64,000 bases of DNA, taken from Entomortierella parvispora. Its lineage: Eukaryota; Mortierellomycota; Mortierellomycetes; Mortierellales; Mortierellaceae. The translations under genes were made by a program, and so were the position numbers. Of this stretch, positions 49,925-61,198 are shown piece after piece. The notes beneath the pieces were generated by a model, which saw only the letters and a program-made list of their open reading frames with translations, was not told the DNA's origin and made no database searches. The DNA lies in contig OY752146.1 of NCBI GenBank assembly GCA_963573315.1, forward strand, positions 2,604,001 to 2,668,000, read 5' to 3'. Numbering within the stretch: position 1 is the stretch's first letter; each line of letters starts with the position of its first letter.

Positions 49925-51499
49925 TCACCGGCACACAATGTCCAGCACAGGAGAGTTGAGCCATTCCTCCATTTCCACACACGCCGTCAATGGGCGCTCG
50001 TTTGCAGTTGCTGCTCCACTATTGTCGACCCCAGGGTCGTGTGAGGTGGTGGTACGGATATTTAGTATAGGAACTTCCAAGCGCAGTTGCCGAGCCAATG
50101 CCTGGTCATGGCCTATGGGAGGCACATTGGCCCATATCATAGCCTCACCTACAGAGCCCTCTACTCAAGTTAGATGGTTGTCAAATGTTCAATGTCCAAT
50201 GTTAGCACAGTGTCGGTCGTATGCAAGTTGTCTTCCCTTCAAGCAGATGTATAAAAACGTTACTGATGTGGTTACGCTTGTAATGATAAACCGCAGACGA
50301 ATAAAACATCCAGAAATGTCCATTGTTCTGATCCCGAAGGCAGCTTGAGCAAGGTTGGGTGACATGATATCCAGCAACCTGACCACTAGTTATCATCGGT
50401 AAATTGATAATATCTGAGTATTCGTTATGGCAACCTGGGCCATCTCAAAGAGTACGGTGTCTTACCATCCCAGACATGCACTATCTCTGATTCTACAAGC
50501 GCAATGTCGTACTTGCCTGTCTTCGTTGACAAGAGACAATCCTGATGGCGGCATGTCGGTCGAGTACAACTCCTTGGAGTGATCGCTTAACATGACGGCC
50601 TTCATTGCACGTAAGCATAGAGGGCGAACACATGCACGGCAGGCTAGTTGATAGACTGGTTGGCTGAGAAAGGCGGGTCTCTGTACAGGTTCCTCGGGCC
50701 GCTGGTGCTGACCATCTGTCGAAAGGGTGTCTCGCTGCTGCTGAGGAGAGCGTGAATGAGGGCGTTGGTGACCATAATATGTGTTCTGTTGAACAGCAAC
50801 ATTTGGCAAGGAGGGTTGAGAGTTCAGAATAGAAGAATGATTCTGTAACGGAGGAGGAACCGGGAACTGATGCGGATGAGTCTGCCAACTTCTTTGTCCT
50901 GGCAGATATTGAGGCACTTGTTGCCGCTGTTCTCTCTGGGACCTTTGCCAACTCTCTCCCATGATGTTGCGTATCATTCTGTCATTGGGAGGCATCGTAC
51001 TCGTTCCATGTTCATGAGTTTGGTTCATATTCTCATCTTCACTTTCATCGTCACTCTCAGTTTCCAAGGACTGATGATGTTCATGGTGGAGCGGCATGCT
51101 CAGGCCTTGTCTAGCTGCATGAGAAAGCTGATTCTGGCGCAACTGATTAGGTGTGCTCGTTTCTGTACCACGACGCGCTTCTGACAGCCGGTTGCTACGC
51201 ACGGGATAGTGGGTTGCTTGATCTTGATGTATCCTCGGGTCATTTTGAGTCGGCGAAAAGTTAGGCGCTATGTTTCGGCGCAGGTCAGATGTTGCCGCCA
51301 CGTTTTGATGTCGTGCTCGTGGTCGAGGCGAGTTTGTCTGAGACAAGTCTTGAGAAACATTAGCTGATCGACGGAGGATATGGGATCCGTCAGAAAAGGT
51401 CGAATTAAAAGTGTCCACCAATGTCCTGGAGTTTGGCGTCGAGTTTGAGCGAGAAAATCGATAGCGTGAGATACGGATTTGCTGTTGCTGTTGTGCCAT
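49925..51499 (-). CDS. FAM72-family protein with disordered N-terminus
   Basis: Model: complement of 49925..50148, 50276..50385, 50466..51499; 455 aa. The conserved region (about 285-390) matches FAM72: CRACVRPLCLRAMKAVMLSD, LYSTDMPPSG, HCACRIRDSACLGCGQVAGY, HVTQPCSSCL, NGHFWMFYSSAVYHY and MIWANVPPIG. The Cys pairs suggest a zinc-binding core. Human FAM72A is about 150 aa and opposes the uracil glycosylase UNG2; that link is known only for the mammalian protein. The first 285 residues here are Gln/Ser/His-rich with no fold visible, and about 55 residues follow the core. Both introns lie inside the conserved core and restore it exactly, in phase. The ATG at 51499 is the first in frame. Confidence 0.85.
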
Positions 51500-51842
51500 G
51501 GCAGTGGTGGTTGTCGAGAGAGAGTCAATTGCACAAATGATCACCGACTGAATATGAGTATGGGACACTGACTGGATTCAGGAAAGAATAGGCTGGTTGG
51601 TGGCAATACGAAGGAAAGGATAAAGTCAAGTTTTTCCCCCCTGTTTTGTGTTGGTAGCTGGTGATGGTAGAGGGATGACGATCGTGTGTCGCCAACCCAA
51701 CGGGTTCATGTCAGTCTGATTCCTGTTCACTCTTACACACACCCATCCACTGCAAGAGGTGCCCCGTCGATTCTATCTCACCCCAAATCACCACTTCTTT
51801 ACAAGGGAAGCTGTTCTTTCTTTTATGAATGCTAATGAAATA
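51500..51842. promoter_or_regulatory. Intergenic region FAM72-like / methyltransferase
   Basis: 343 bp between two minus-strand genes, holding the promoter of the FAM72-like gene and the 3' UTR of the methyltransferase. No repeat or gene seen. Confidence 0.4.
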
Positions 51843-53195
51843 TCAATGCTGGTTCTCGGAGGTTTCGGTTTCTAGACTGGAATCTTGTGGATGAGGTTTG
51901 ACACCCCAGGCGCAATAGCAGTTAACGTAGCACCTATGAATTTCATATTCGACAAAGATCCTCTTCACCATGGCCTCGTACTGGGCGTCGTTCATATCTG
52001 TCAACTCCTTGATCCATCCTTTGAGACTGGCCCAAACTCCAGCAGAATTCTCCCTCATAAGCTGCCCTACTTTTGTACCCCAGGCGCCCACTGGGATAGA
52101 GGCGTGGCAGGACTTGATATCGGCAAGACCAGCATCCTTTAGTAACGTGTCAAGTTTCTTGGCCACCTTGGTGTCCAGTCCCTTTGCGGTGCACCCAGCC
52201 TCAAGAATCTCCATCACACGCGCAAGCTCTGGACCGTTTGCATTGGAGACCACCGGTATCTCGGTCAATTCAATGATGCCACCTGGTTTTGTAACCCGTA
52301 CAAGCTCCTGAATAATAAAAGGCCAGGAGGCAGCGGGATAGCCCATAATCATAAACCGTTGATAAACAAAATCAAAGGTGTTATCCTCGAACGGTAGTCT
52401 TTGTGTTGCATTGACAACTTGGAATCGACAGTTGCGAGGCCGGATCTCGGTTGGCCATACTGCTGATATGTCGATGCCTGTGAAGTTTGTTTCTGTATGC
52501 TCCGTTGACATTTCTGTTGTGGAGTAAGAATGGTTGCAATACGTTAGTGACAGGTTGATGTGTACGCCATGGTCAAAGAAGTGCAGAGACAGAGACATGC
52601 CTAGGATCCATGTGCCCGGTCCACATCCAACGTCCAGTACATCCTTATGCACCTTGCCGTCAAACTTTGCGCGTGTGTTCCCTCCGAAGGCATGACGGAT
52701 TACATAGTGCTGAAGATGCAGTCTATTTTGGTGGCACAAAGGAGTTAGAGCAGGGTCCGTTTCGGGGTTCCTTTGACCGATGGTTCAGGTACCATCCATG
52801 CTCAATCGTTACCTGTCCATCTCATCAATGTCATTCGGCAAAAGGTAAGGCGCCCCTTCCATGTTGTGATGTCTTCGACCGTCAATCCATCGAAAGTTTT
52901 GGCGCGTCCTGGAACCATCGGTCGTGGAGTGGATTGTGGTGGAGCGCTGATGATAAAAGCTCTCGTTGTTAGCAGTGGAGGCTATGATAGAGGGGGTCTG
53001 ACCGTTGATGCCGGGGATCTGGCGAAGGTCTGCCGCACGAGGTATGGAGCTGTCTTCGAGCGCACGACGAGCCGATAGGTGGTCAGCAAGCTGCTGCTCG
53101 CTGAGGTTCCGTTGGTACTGACGCTGGAGTTCTTGCTGAGACATCTTTGACTTCTTCTGCAGGCGGACCTGTAGAGAGGACTGGCTGCTGCCCAT
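51843..53195 (-). CDS. Class I SAM-dependent methyltransferase, possible N-myristoylation
   Basis: Model: complement of 51843..52513, 52601..52722, 52813..53195; 391 aa. The Rossmann-type methyltransferase fold starts near residue 140. Motif I is VLDVGCGPGTWILEM, followed by FTGIDIS, then LPFEDNTFDFVYQR and ELVRVTKPGGIIELTE. The target is unknown; related fungal proteins include LaeA-like enzymes. The N-terminal 125 residues are Gln/Arg-rich; MGSSQSS fits an N-myristoylation signal (Gly2, Ser6). The second intron (52514-52600) begins with GC, not GT (CTAG|GCATGT), and ends CAG; removing it restores motif I exactly. It is 87 bp long with no stop, so a retained form would read on with 29 extra residues. 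Confidence 0.85.
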
Positions 53196-54251
53196 GGCGC
53201 GACCTTTGATATTGAATTGTCCTGGTTATTGCAGTGGTTGGTAGATTGCAGGTTTGAGCTTGACAGCAAACAGGATGGATGTAGCAAGACGATTGATGAT
53301 TGGAGGAGCGAGAGTCGAGGAGTGCGCTCGGATGAGCAAGTGTGGGCGGATGGGGGATGGGGAGGACGAAGTGGACAAAGAAGAGATGGCCGCCAGGGGA
53401 GATGTGATGGAGTAGCGCGGATGATAGAGAGGGAAGGATGAAGAGATGGAGGCACGATGATGAAAAGAACAAGAGGAAGGAGACAGCGAGAGCGCGCGGG
53501 AGGGAGGGAATAGTGTCTGTCTGTCTGTGTGTGCGTGTATGTGTGTTTGTGTGTGTGTGCGACCAAGGACCAAGTTGTCTTTATCCCAGCATCGCCTTGC
53601 TTTTTTGCTCTCCCTCCTCTCCAACCGCCGTCTTGTCTCTGCGGCCGAAGGGCTGTCTCCTGTCTCTCTCCCCCTGGTGAGGTTTCTCCTTCCAGATCAC
53701 GAACGCAAATGTACCTCGCCCACGAGAAGCCAGGGCATGAGACCTCCGCTCCCTGTATGGAAAGATGCCTGGAAAGACGGACCAGGGTCTGGCCAGGTCA
53801 TTCATCATCATCATCCACCTCTGTCTACTCCACTCGTTGCGCTAGCTAACATTTCCAAAGTTCCTCTTGAGAGCTGACAGCTGAAGAGCAACGTCTTCTT
53901 TATCAATGTTTTTTTTGTAAGGGCGAGGGCCATTAGTGCGTGACATGTATCGAGATCAGAAATGAAAACAAAGAACATCCTTCACTCCTTGAGAGCACCG
54001 TCGAGAGCCATTTTGCAAACAAACGGCAAACGTCAACCTGCGCTTCCGCTCTTTTTTTTTGTTCTGGGCGTAGCGTTAAAACAATTGCAAACAATTAAAA
54101 GTTGTTGCAGTCCGTTCACAAACGGCAATGCCTGCAGACGCCAACAACCTTCTCAGTTCCTTCCCGCCAATTCGGAAACCTCTCTCTTTGTCTTTCAATA
54201 ATGAAGGTATAAAAAAGTGATCTGGCGTGCCTTGCTTCTTATGCTGTTGCT
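53196..54251. other. Gene-free region with GT-rich tract
   Basis: 1056 bp between two minus-strand genes. The methyltransferase promoter lies at its low-coordinate end, purine-rich on the plus strand (53300-53510). A degenerate GT repeat covers about 53512-53563. The rest shows no conserved frame, tRNA or repeat. Confidence 0.5.
53512..53563. repeat. Degenerate GT microsatellite
   Basis: GTCT and GTGT units (TGTCTGTCTGTGTGTGCG and on), interrupted, about 52 bp. Confidence 0.8.
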
Positions 54252-56666
54252 TTATTCCAAAGCTGGGGGCCAGCAATTGTCTGCCGTATAAGCGTACATG
54301 GTATACATGTTGGTCCCTTTGGCATAGCGCTCGATGTAATACGCGACCACAGTTGATCTGATTGCAACTACAGTGCCTGGCCGCATTACTACACGTTTTC
54401 CTAATTCGGGAATACAAAGGTCGCCTCCTACAAAGTCGCCACATGCAACGATCCAGCAAAAACCATGTCGAGTGTGAGCCCTGTCGTGGTGAAGTCGAGG
54501 AGCGACATCAACGGCCATTGCCACCGTAGCCACAGCATCAAACAATCGTGGAGTCCCGAACTGCAGACCATGGTATTTTTCGTAAAGTGTAGGGAAGAGG
54601 TACTTCAGATGTCTGGCAATGATCCCTTTCTCCACCATCTGAATTGAGCGGACCAGTCGTAGCAGACGCTTTTGTGTGGACGATTCTAGTTGTGAATCTG
54701 CTTGGGGGTCTGTGTGGTTGATGATGTGGTCATATTCGGTCTTATGTTCGTTGCAGTGATACGGGTGATGCGCTGGGCTGGATGCTCCCTCTGACCGGTT
54801 GTCTTCCTGTTGAATAACGCCTCCTCGAGATGAGCACGCATGGTGATGACCCCTTTGTGCTGACTCTCTGGAGTTGAGACTTGGAAGAGAGTCATCGAGG
54901 CTCGCACTCAGATTGACTGTTGATCCCAGAACAGTGCCCCCCCCAGCAGCTAGAGTCAATGGTGTTTGAAACGGAGCCTGTAAAGAGAGGAGAGCAAAAC
55001 AGGTCAGAATCCAAGAATGATGGGCTTGAGACTAATGACAGCCCATGACTTACATATAGCTGCTCCTCAGGGTTATCAGGGGCTCGTACCCTCCAGTGGC
55101 CAAACCTCAAAACTCCAGTTCGATTTTGTTGTAACCAGGATGGCCTCCATCCATTCAAAAAGCCATCTCCACTGTGACCACGGACAATTTCGTTTTCTTG
55201 AAAGTCTCGGCAGCACGCCTCCAGTTTCTTGAGAAGTGCAGTGTCCAGTTCTGACGGAGGCCAAACATGCATCAGCACCTGTCGCGAGTTGCCCTCAGCA
55301 GACTGAAATTCTTGAAATTCTCCTACTGGCTCCAAGTACTCGCTCGACTTCCGCCTGAATGTATATGGTGAGTTTGGGGGGAGTGGATAGGAGGCATGGC
55401 CTGAATCTGGGAACCTCCCATCTGAAAATATCTCCTGGCTCCTTAACTCGTCTCCAATCGAGCCTGTTCTTGACTCCCGAGTAAGCCTGACAGAATTCCA
55501 AAAAAAAAGAAAAAAACACAATGAGATTTGAATTTGTCGTTCACATTACAGGCTGCGGAGGCAGAAAGCAGACATTTTCCTTACCTCGAATAGTACGAAA
55601 ACTTCCTGTCCTGGGATAGTTCCTTCCCTACACCGTTCGTATGACCAAGAACTTGTTCCTGCGAGAGTAAAGAAGTTCGTTTGTATGGCTCTTGATCTTT
55701 CCTGGCCTTGAACATGGTTATCGCCGCAGCGGCTGTTGCCAAAGCCTCTACGATCAATGGTCTCCAAACCCAGCCAAGATTTTCAAAGCACAAGGATGAC
55801 TTGGGCTCCTGACAAAAAACACATACAGCCTTCTTTGACCGCTGGTGAGCTAGCTTGTGTGCTTGAACAGATATCCGATCGTGAGTGTCGGATTCCAAGT
55901 GTGGGCTGGTTCTTTCAATTGCATTTGTGGGCTGATTTGCAGAGTCATCAGAGCATGCATCGCTGTTGGTGATATGCTCTAACTCAGGTGTGTCGTTGAG
56001 CGAGAGTGGAAAAATAGACCCTTCCTTCTGTAACTGCTGTTGAAGTTGGCGTACGTTTTCTTCAAACTCGACTTGCTCTCGTCGCAACTCCATAAGCACG
56101 GCCTCATGTACAGACAGGAAATTGTCGTGTTCATAGTCATCCAGCTCGTCATCAGAGTCCTCACAATCGCCATCTTCACCATGGTCATAGCTGGCTAGAT
56201 CATCGAAATCCAGGTCCTCCGATCCTGACGTAGAGTTGTCTGCGATTGGGTCCTCCAAGTGCGATTCCCTGGCGTTATCCGGTCCGATGTCTCGTTGTAA
56301 TTGACTACAGACTGTAGCAGCGTACAATGCCTCGATGTACTCTGTCTCCATAGAAGTAATTGGTGCTGGTGCACCGTTCATAGTGGCTCCTCGAGGTCCC
56401 GTCCCCTTTTGTTGCATCGACACGTCTGCTGTAGCCTGGATTGCCTTGTTGACCTCGGCGTTGTTTCCCGAATGACCAGAATCCGCGACACACATTGCTG
56501 CTGCCGGTGACATTGAATGTTGGTGTTGAGCTTGGTAACAGGCTTGCTGAGATGGCGTAATAATGCCGTTGGCCTTTTTCGTTCTTGATTTCATTGGCCG
56601 TGGAGGAGACGTATGGTTACGAGGAGTGAGTGCGATCAGTGTGGATGGGGCTGGAAATGAAACCAT
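54252..56666 (-). CDS. 2OG-Fe(II) dioxygenase-like (Tet/JBP-like) protein, altered site
   Basis: Model: complement of 54252..54977, 55054..55486, 55585..56666; 746 aa. The C-terminal 130 residues resemble the fungal Tet/JBP-like branch of 2-oxoglutarate dioxygenases: YLFPTLYEKYHGL, RLHHDRAHTRHGFCWIVACG, GDFVGGDLCIPELG, VVMRPGTVVAIRS. The iron motif HxD is H668-D670. The distal His expected about seven residues after the RS of VAIRS appears as Tyr (near 718), so one iron ligand is missing. The N-terminal half is acidic and Ser-rich; a Cys pair (CVFCQ) and VWRPLIVEALATAAA lie near 310-330. The start at 56666 is the only ATG in the open frame. The family call is from remembered pattern similarity; substrate and activity are unknown. 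Confidence 0.68.
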
Positions 56667-56918
56667 GTGCACGTGATTTCCAGTGACGTAGACACAAATG
56701 GGTGGAAACGCCACCAATTTCACAAACCGCGGTTCGCGAAGAATGAAGGCTCGATTATGAGCATCAATTTGCAGACAGCAGCACCGACACACACACGACA
56801 CACACGACACACACCCGGACTTACGGCACCAGCCCGTGGACAAGAACAACCAGAGGTGTCCTCTTCAACGATATTGCCTTTACTGGACCTCTGACATTGA
56901 GAGCGTCCATTTCAAATC
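56667..56918. promoter_or_regulatory. Bidirectional promoter, dioxygenase-like / LARP7-like
   Basis: 252 bp between two divergent start codons. It contains a CACGTG (56670-56675), a TGACGT (56685-56690, CRE-like core), and an imperfect CACACACGA repeat (about 56788-56815). Confidence 0.6.
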
Positions 56919-57834
56919 ATGCGGGAAACTCCTTTGACAGGACGTCAAAAGTTGAAGGACGTGGTTATTCAAATCGGGCACTGCCTTGCAGACCTGAATA
57001 TACTCTTTGACAAGAGTCTTCTTTCTTGCGTCGGACAGGATGGCACTCAATGTAAGCTAAAGGAGTCTTTGATGTTGTCTCGCAGCGTGGATCCCCGCTA
57101 GATTGTTCGACTTAAGGCTCTCCTCTCTTTTCCCTTTGCATAGATATTGATTTTTCGTCACTCCGGGAAAGGTGTTATCTACCAGAAGACCTCAGTGAAA
57201 GCCAGCTGCGGCGAGCGATCAAATACGACGCAAAAGGGCGCCTCGAGGTAAAGTGGTTTTATCTTTTTTATTGGTTTTATTTGCATTCTTTTTCTCACAT
57301 GGACATTTTTCAAAACAGTTGCATCCTGAACTTGACATGATCCGAAGACACCAACCATTTGATGAATTGGAAGCAGTGGACAGGATGTTATTTGTGGACG
57401 ACGTAGATATAACAGGACACGAAGCCAAGCCAGACATTGTGTTTAAGCAGCTACTTTTGCCTTGTGCAAGTGCTGTTGCTCAAGCACAGACTTTGGGCTT
57501 GGAGCAGGCCTCCGAAGAGTTGCCCATGGAGGAGTCAGAGGTAGAGTCACATATTCAACAAACTGTGATACGGCCATACGGATACAAGGAGACACGATTT
57601 TTCCAAGGATTCTGTTTTGTGGAGTACTCGTCAAAGAACTTGTGCACTGTCATGGCCAGCACCATCTTGTCCAGGAATAATACTGTTCGTGTTATGCCAA
57701 TGTATGTATTTGGCTGTAGTTGCAGATATCGTAAAGCCTCGCTACAGACGACAATAATATTCACTAAAGGTTTTATCCGGTATCCTAGGAAGCAATGGCT
57801 CAAGCTTGAACGAGAGTATCAAAGGCACAAGTAA
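56919..57834 (+). CDS. LARP7/Pof8-like La-module protein, short or truncated
   Basis: Model: 56919..57051, 57144..57247, 57319..57701, 57789..57834; 221 aa. A La motif comes first (KDVVIQIGHCLADLNILFDK, then YIDFSSLRERCYLPEDL). An RRM1-like region follows (DRMLFVDDVDI, FFQGFCFVEYSSKNL). Then comes MPMKQWLKLEREYQ, which fits the conserved W-X2-L-X3-Y segment of LARP7 proteins. LARP7 family members (ciliate p65, fission yeast Pof8, human LARP7) bind 7SK or telomerase RNA and have a C-terminal xRRM. No xRRM is visible here: the frame stops at 57832-57834, just before a dispersed repeat begins. The stop overlaps a possible donor (AA|GTAATA), so a further exon cannot be excluded, but none was found in the next 6 kb. 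All phases are consistent. Confidence 0.68.
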
Positions 57835-57872
57835 TAAAATGGAATACAGGCGTGAAGACATGAATCAAGATG

Positions 57873-58155
57873 AGGATCTCTGCTGGTTCTTTTCTCCACT
57901 GCAAGAGGCGTGTGGAAAGAGAACAGAAGGCAACGCTAGTAACAGGGCCTTCAGGATGGTGGAGCTTTTGTTCTTTCAGTATCATTCCTCTCTGCACCTC
58001 TGAACCAAGTGTTCCCATGTAGTTGACAGCTGATTTGATGACTGGTACATCATTCTTTACGTACGCTGCTCTTATTTCTCAGATCAGAGGATGTCCGGAG
58101 TCATTGGGTCGGTTCCTTAGATCAAGCCAACTCTTTTCTCCTTTGAGGACATGAG
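57873..58155 (+). repeat. Dispersed repeat, copy 1
   Basis: Shares long colinear stretches with 62950-63195: both contain ATCTCTGCTGGTTCTTTT, an AACGCT(A/G)GTAAC segment followed by GGGCCT, a TTCTTTCAG, TCTCTGCA(C/T)CTCTG, and TCTTTTCTYCTTTGAGGAC at the end. By eye roughly two thirds identical, with small indels. No coding capacity is evident. Confidence 0.75.
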
Positions 58156-58309
58156 TATGTGCATTTGCAAAGAACAAGACAGCAAGCATCCTTCCTTTAT
58201 TTTCTGCCCTGGTGGAAATAAAAGGGAGTACGCCACGCGAGACGCGTCCAATCCGACCTCGTTCCCATGATAGTGTACCTTTATTTCCACTACTTTCACT
58301 CTCATCTCC

Positions 58310-58420
58310 ATGCCTCTTCCTCTCCCTTGTCCTCTTTCACTTCCTCTTCCTCTTTCCCTTCCTCTTTCCCTTCCTCTTTCCCTTCCTCGTCCGCCTCCTC
58401 TTCCTTGTCTCCTTTCTCTT
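58310..58420. repeat. Polypyrimidine tract with 12-bp units
   Basis: CTTCCTCTTTCC units repeated with little change, pure pyrimidine on the plus strand. Confidence 0.85.
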
Positions 58421-58594
58421 ATCATCTTTTCCTTACATCTCTACAGATCCTCCGTGCCCACCATTAATCCAGCTGTCATCGCTCATGTTGATCAATCAAC
58501 TTCCGACGCTCCTTGGAGAGAGAATAACAACGCCCTTGGTACTCTATCCGGGCCATGATCTTTCAGCTTTCACTGCTGTTCTCAGTTTTGTAGG

Positions 58595-59000
58595 CCAAAG
58601 TCGAGAGTCACCTGTCACTTACCGTAAGTTCGAGCGAAGAAATGGATCTGAGAATCGGGTGTTTTTTCATGACCATAGGAAACATAAGGGATTTTCGATT
58701 TTTTGATCCCGATCGATTTTCCTTGACGAGAAACATTCAACGCACTTGGTCCCACGCGCATGCGATGACTTTTTACTAGTAGACACTGCAGTCCAAAGTC
58801 GACAGTCGCCTGATACTTAAGGTAACTTCGAATGCGCGGACGGATCTGAGAATCGGGAGTTTTTTCACGACCATAGGAAAGATAAGGGATTTTCGATTTT
58901 ATAATCCAGATCGATGCTCCTTGACGAGGAACACTCAGCGCACTTGGACCCTTGCGCGTGTGATGACTTTTTAGTAGTAGACATTGCTGTTCAAAGTCGA
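58595..59000. repeat. 198-bp tandem repeat
   Basis: Two units in direct tandem with an exact 198-bp period: the anchor AAAG occurs at 58597, 58795 and 58993. Each unit contains GGATCTGAGAATCGGG, a TTTTTTCA(T/C)GACCATAGG block, AAGGGATTTTCGATTTT, and GATGACTTTTTA. Diverged partial units continue to about 59660, broken by unrelated sequence at about 59010-59330. Confidence 0.88.
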
Positions 59001-60192
59001 TGGTCACCTGATAGTTAACGTAAGATCAGCAGAATGGCGCCAGACCAGGTCACCCATGTTGCCCAGCTGCAGCCCATGCGATAAAGAAACCTTTGTTCTT
59101 CCATCGCAAATGCTGTCTCTCCACTCTGTGCTGGCGTTCTCATCAACACTTCTTCACGAGATCGGTCAAACACACGGATCTTTGAGATTTCGACGTGAGC
59201 AGGCGCTTCTCGACAGTTGAAACAGTGTACCTGGTCCTGCGCGCTGGCGATGACCTGCGAGTAGTTGACATCCTCAAAGGCTGGATCACTACTATAGACT
59301 CTAGAAGAGCGGTCGAGTTTGAACGAGTTGAGCAATAAACACGAATCTTTGAGATTTTGATATCGATCGAGAGGACCGCAGTACACTTGGTACCTCGGGC
59401 ATGCGATGATCTTTTACTATTCAACATTGCTGTTCAAGGGGTAATTACTTGATTTTATGGAAGGGTCAATGCTCTGGAGGAGAAACATTCAACAAATTTG
59501 ATCCTACGCGTGTGGGATAACTGTTTCCTAATCGACCTTGCTGTTCAAAGCCCAAGGCCCACCTGGTACTTACTGTAGGATCGAGTGAGGGTTTGGATCA
59601 GAGAATCGGTCAGTTTCTCTCCACCGTAACTGAAGATGAGATATTTTCGATTTCAATCGATGACAAGAGGTGAGGAGCAAGGTCGTTAAGGTGTTGGTTG
59701 CTTGATGAGACGTGTCAAGTGCCACTAAACGAATGAAGCACCAATCTCATGTGGAGCGTCAGTATGTCGAGTTCCGGTCATCCGATCTCTCGGTCCCTCG
59801 GTCCCTTTTTTGGGTCTTATGTCAGTTCCAGAGAAAGCACCGAGAAGAATAATAAAAAGTGATATGGTTTATTGCGAGATCGGGGGAAGAGATCCCGCAA
59901 TTTCGTCCGCATTATGGTCTCATATTCCATTCCTTTGTCCACTTTTGTTTCCTTGACCAAGTCCTGGACATGGTATCTCATGCGACATTCGAACGCGAAT
60001 CCAGAGGAGACCATGGGAAGAGGTCTTCGCGAGCAAGCAATAGACATTGCGTCGCCTAAAGTATTGCAGTGTGGGTGACTATCGTCCAGATTGGCACTCT
60101 TCTTTCCTGATGCTTGTATTCTGACCTGATTATGGTATAGGCGGTGTGCTGTATGGTCATCGTCAGCGTACTTCCTCGGCTTGAGTACCTTC

Positions 60193-60258
60193 TTGAGCAC
60201 CAATATCCTGATTCTTGAGCACCGGTATCCTGATTCTTGAGCCCCAGCATCCTGATTC
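60193..60258. repeat. 22-bp minisatellite, three units
   Basis: Units start at 60193, 60215 and 60237. Each begins TTGAGC and ends ATCCTGATTC, with changes only in the middle. Confidence 0.9.
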
Positions 60259-61198
60259 TGGCGAAACAACTCGATGATCTCTAAGCAATCCAGTGCAAAG
60301 CAAAGCGATGTTGGTGGAGGTCGAAAGGAGATTGGGTCGTCGCAAGTGGTCTTTAGTGGTCCTCAGTGGACGTCGCTGGAAGCTCTATTCGCCACTCCTG
60401 TTCAAGGTCTACACAACAGTAGCCAAAACTCAGTCTCTGGACTTGTCATTAGCAGCCCACTTTGTAGTCCCCTCAAACTTGCAGGGCGTTGCTGATGTTC
60501 TGTTCAACGAGTGAGGACTTGTTCTTGTTCCTTTCAGAAGGGCCAAAGACATCAATGAAGGGCAGCACCATCTAATGAAAACAGAAAAGAAAAAACAATG
60601 AGAAGTGTGCATCACCGAACTAGATTCATGCATTGGCATGGAAGGGTTCGTTCTTCAGCTGGCACGAGTAATTGCCACCCCTGACGGTTCCATGGTTCCT
60701 TGCGTGTTTCTTCAATTATGCCCAGGGGCATGAGGCTGTTTCCAGAACATAGTATCCACACCTGTACATGTCGCTGTTGGCTGGAGTCTGATGGCCGTTA
60801 GCTTGGGTTCCTTCGAAGTGAATCCAGATGTTCCGAAGTCCAGCTGATGGATGAGAGGAGAGAGAAGAGAGAAGAGGAGAGCACAGGAGAAGTGAGGTGA
60901 GGTTATCTTGTGGAGAAGAGAGCGCAAACAGCAAAAAAAGAGCACGTGCGTGGTCCTTGCGCGCTCTTTTCTTCCTCTGCCTCGCGTTCTTTTCTTTTGT
61001 CCTTGCATCCTCCTTGGTCATTCTTCTCATCGCCAGGACTCACTTCCTCACTCAGCTCTAATCGAGAAATCTGTTCGCATTCCATCGACCACGCCAGGTA
61101 ATCCAACCTCTGTCTTTCATTCTTCACTACCACCGCGATTTTGCATGTTTGCACCAATGCAGGCCATGCAGCTCTCTCTTCTCTGCGATTCACCCCCC

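Noticed and set aside
49413..50348. A 311-codon plus-strand frame with a weak dehydrogenase-like look
   Set aside because: Exons 2 and 3 of the FAM72-like gene lie on the opposite strand here, and their match is specific. The plus frame is their shadow plus purine-rich promoter.
57806..58003. Plus-strand frame after the LARP7-like stop as a possible missing exon
   Set aside because: It lies largely in the dispersed repeat and shows none of the aromatic RNP pattern of an xRRM.
59817..60269. Minus-strand frame of 150 codons
   Set aside because: It runs through the 22-bp minisatellite and unrelated sequence, with no recognisable domain.
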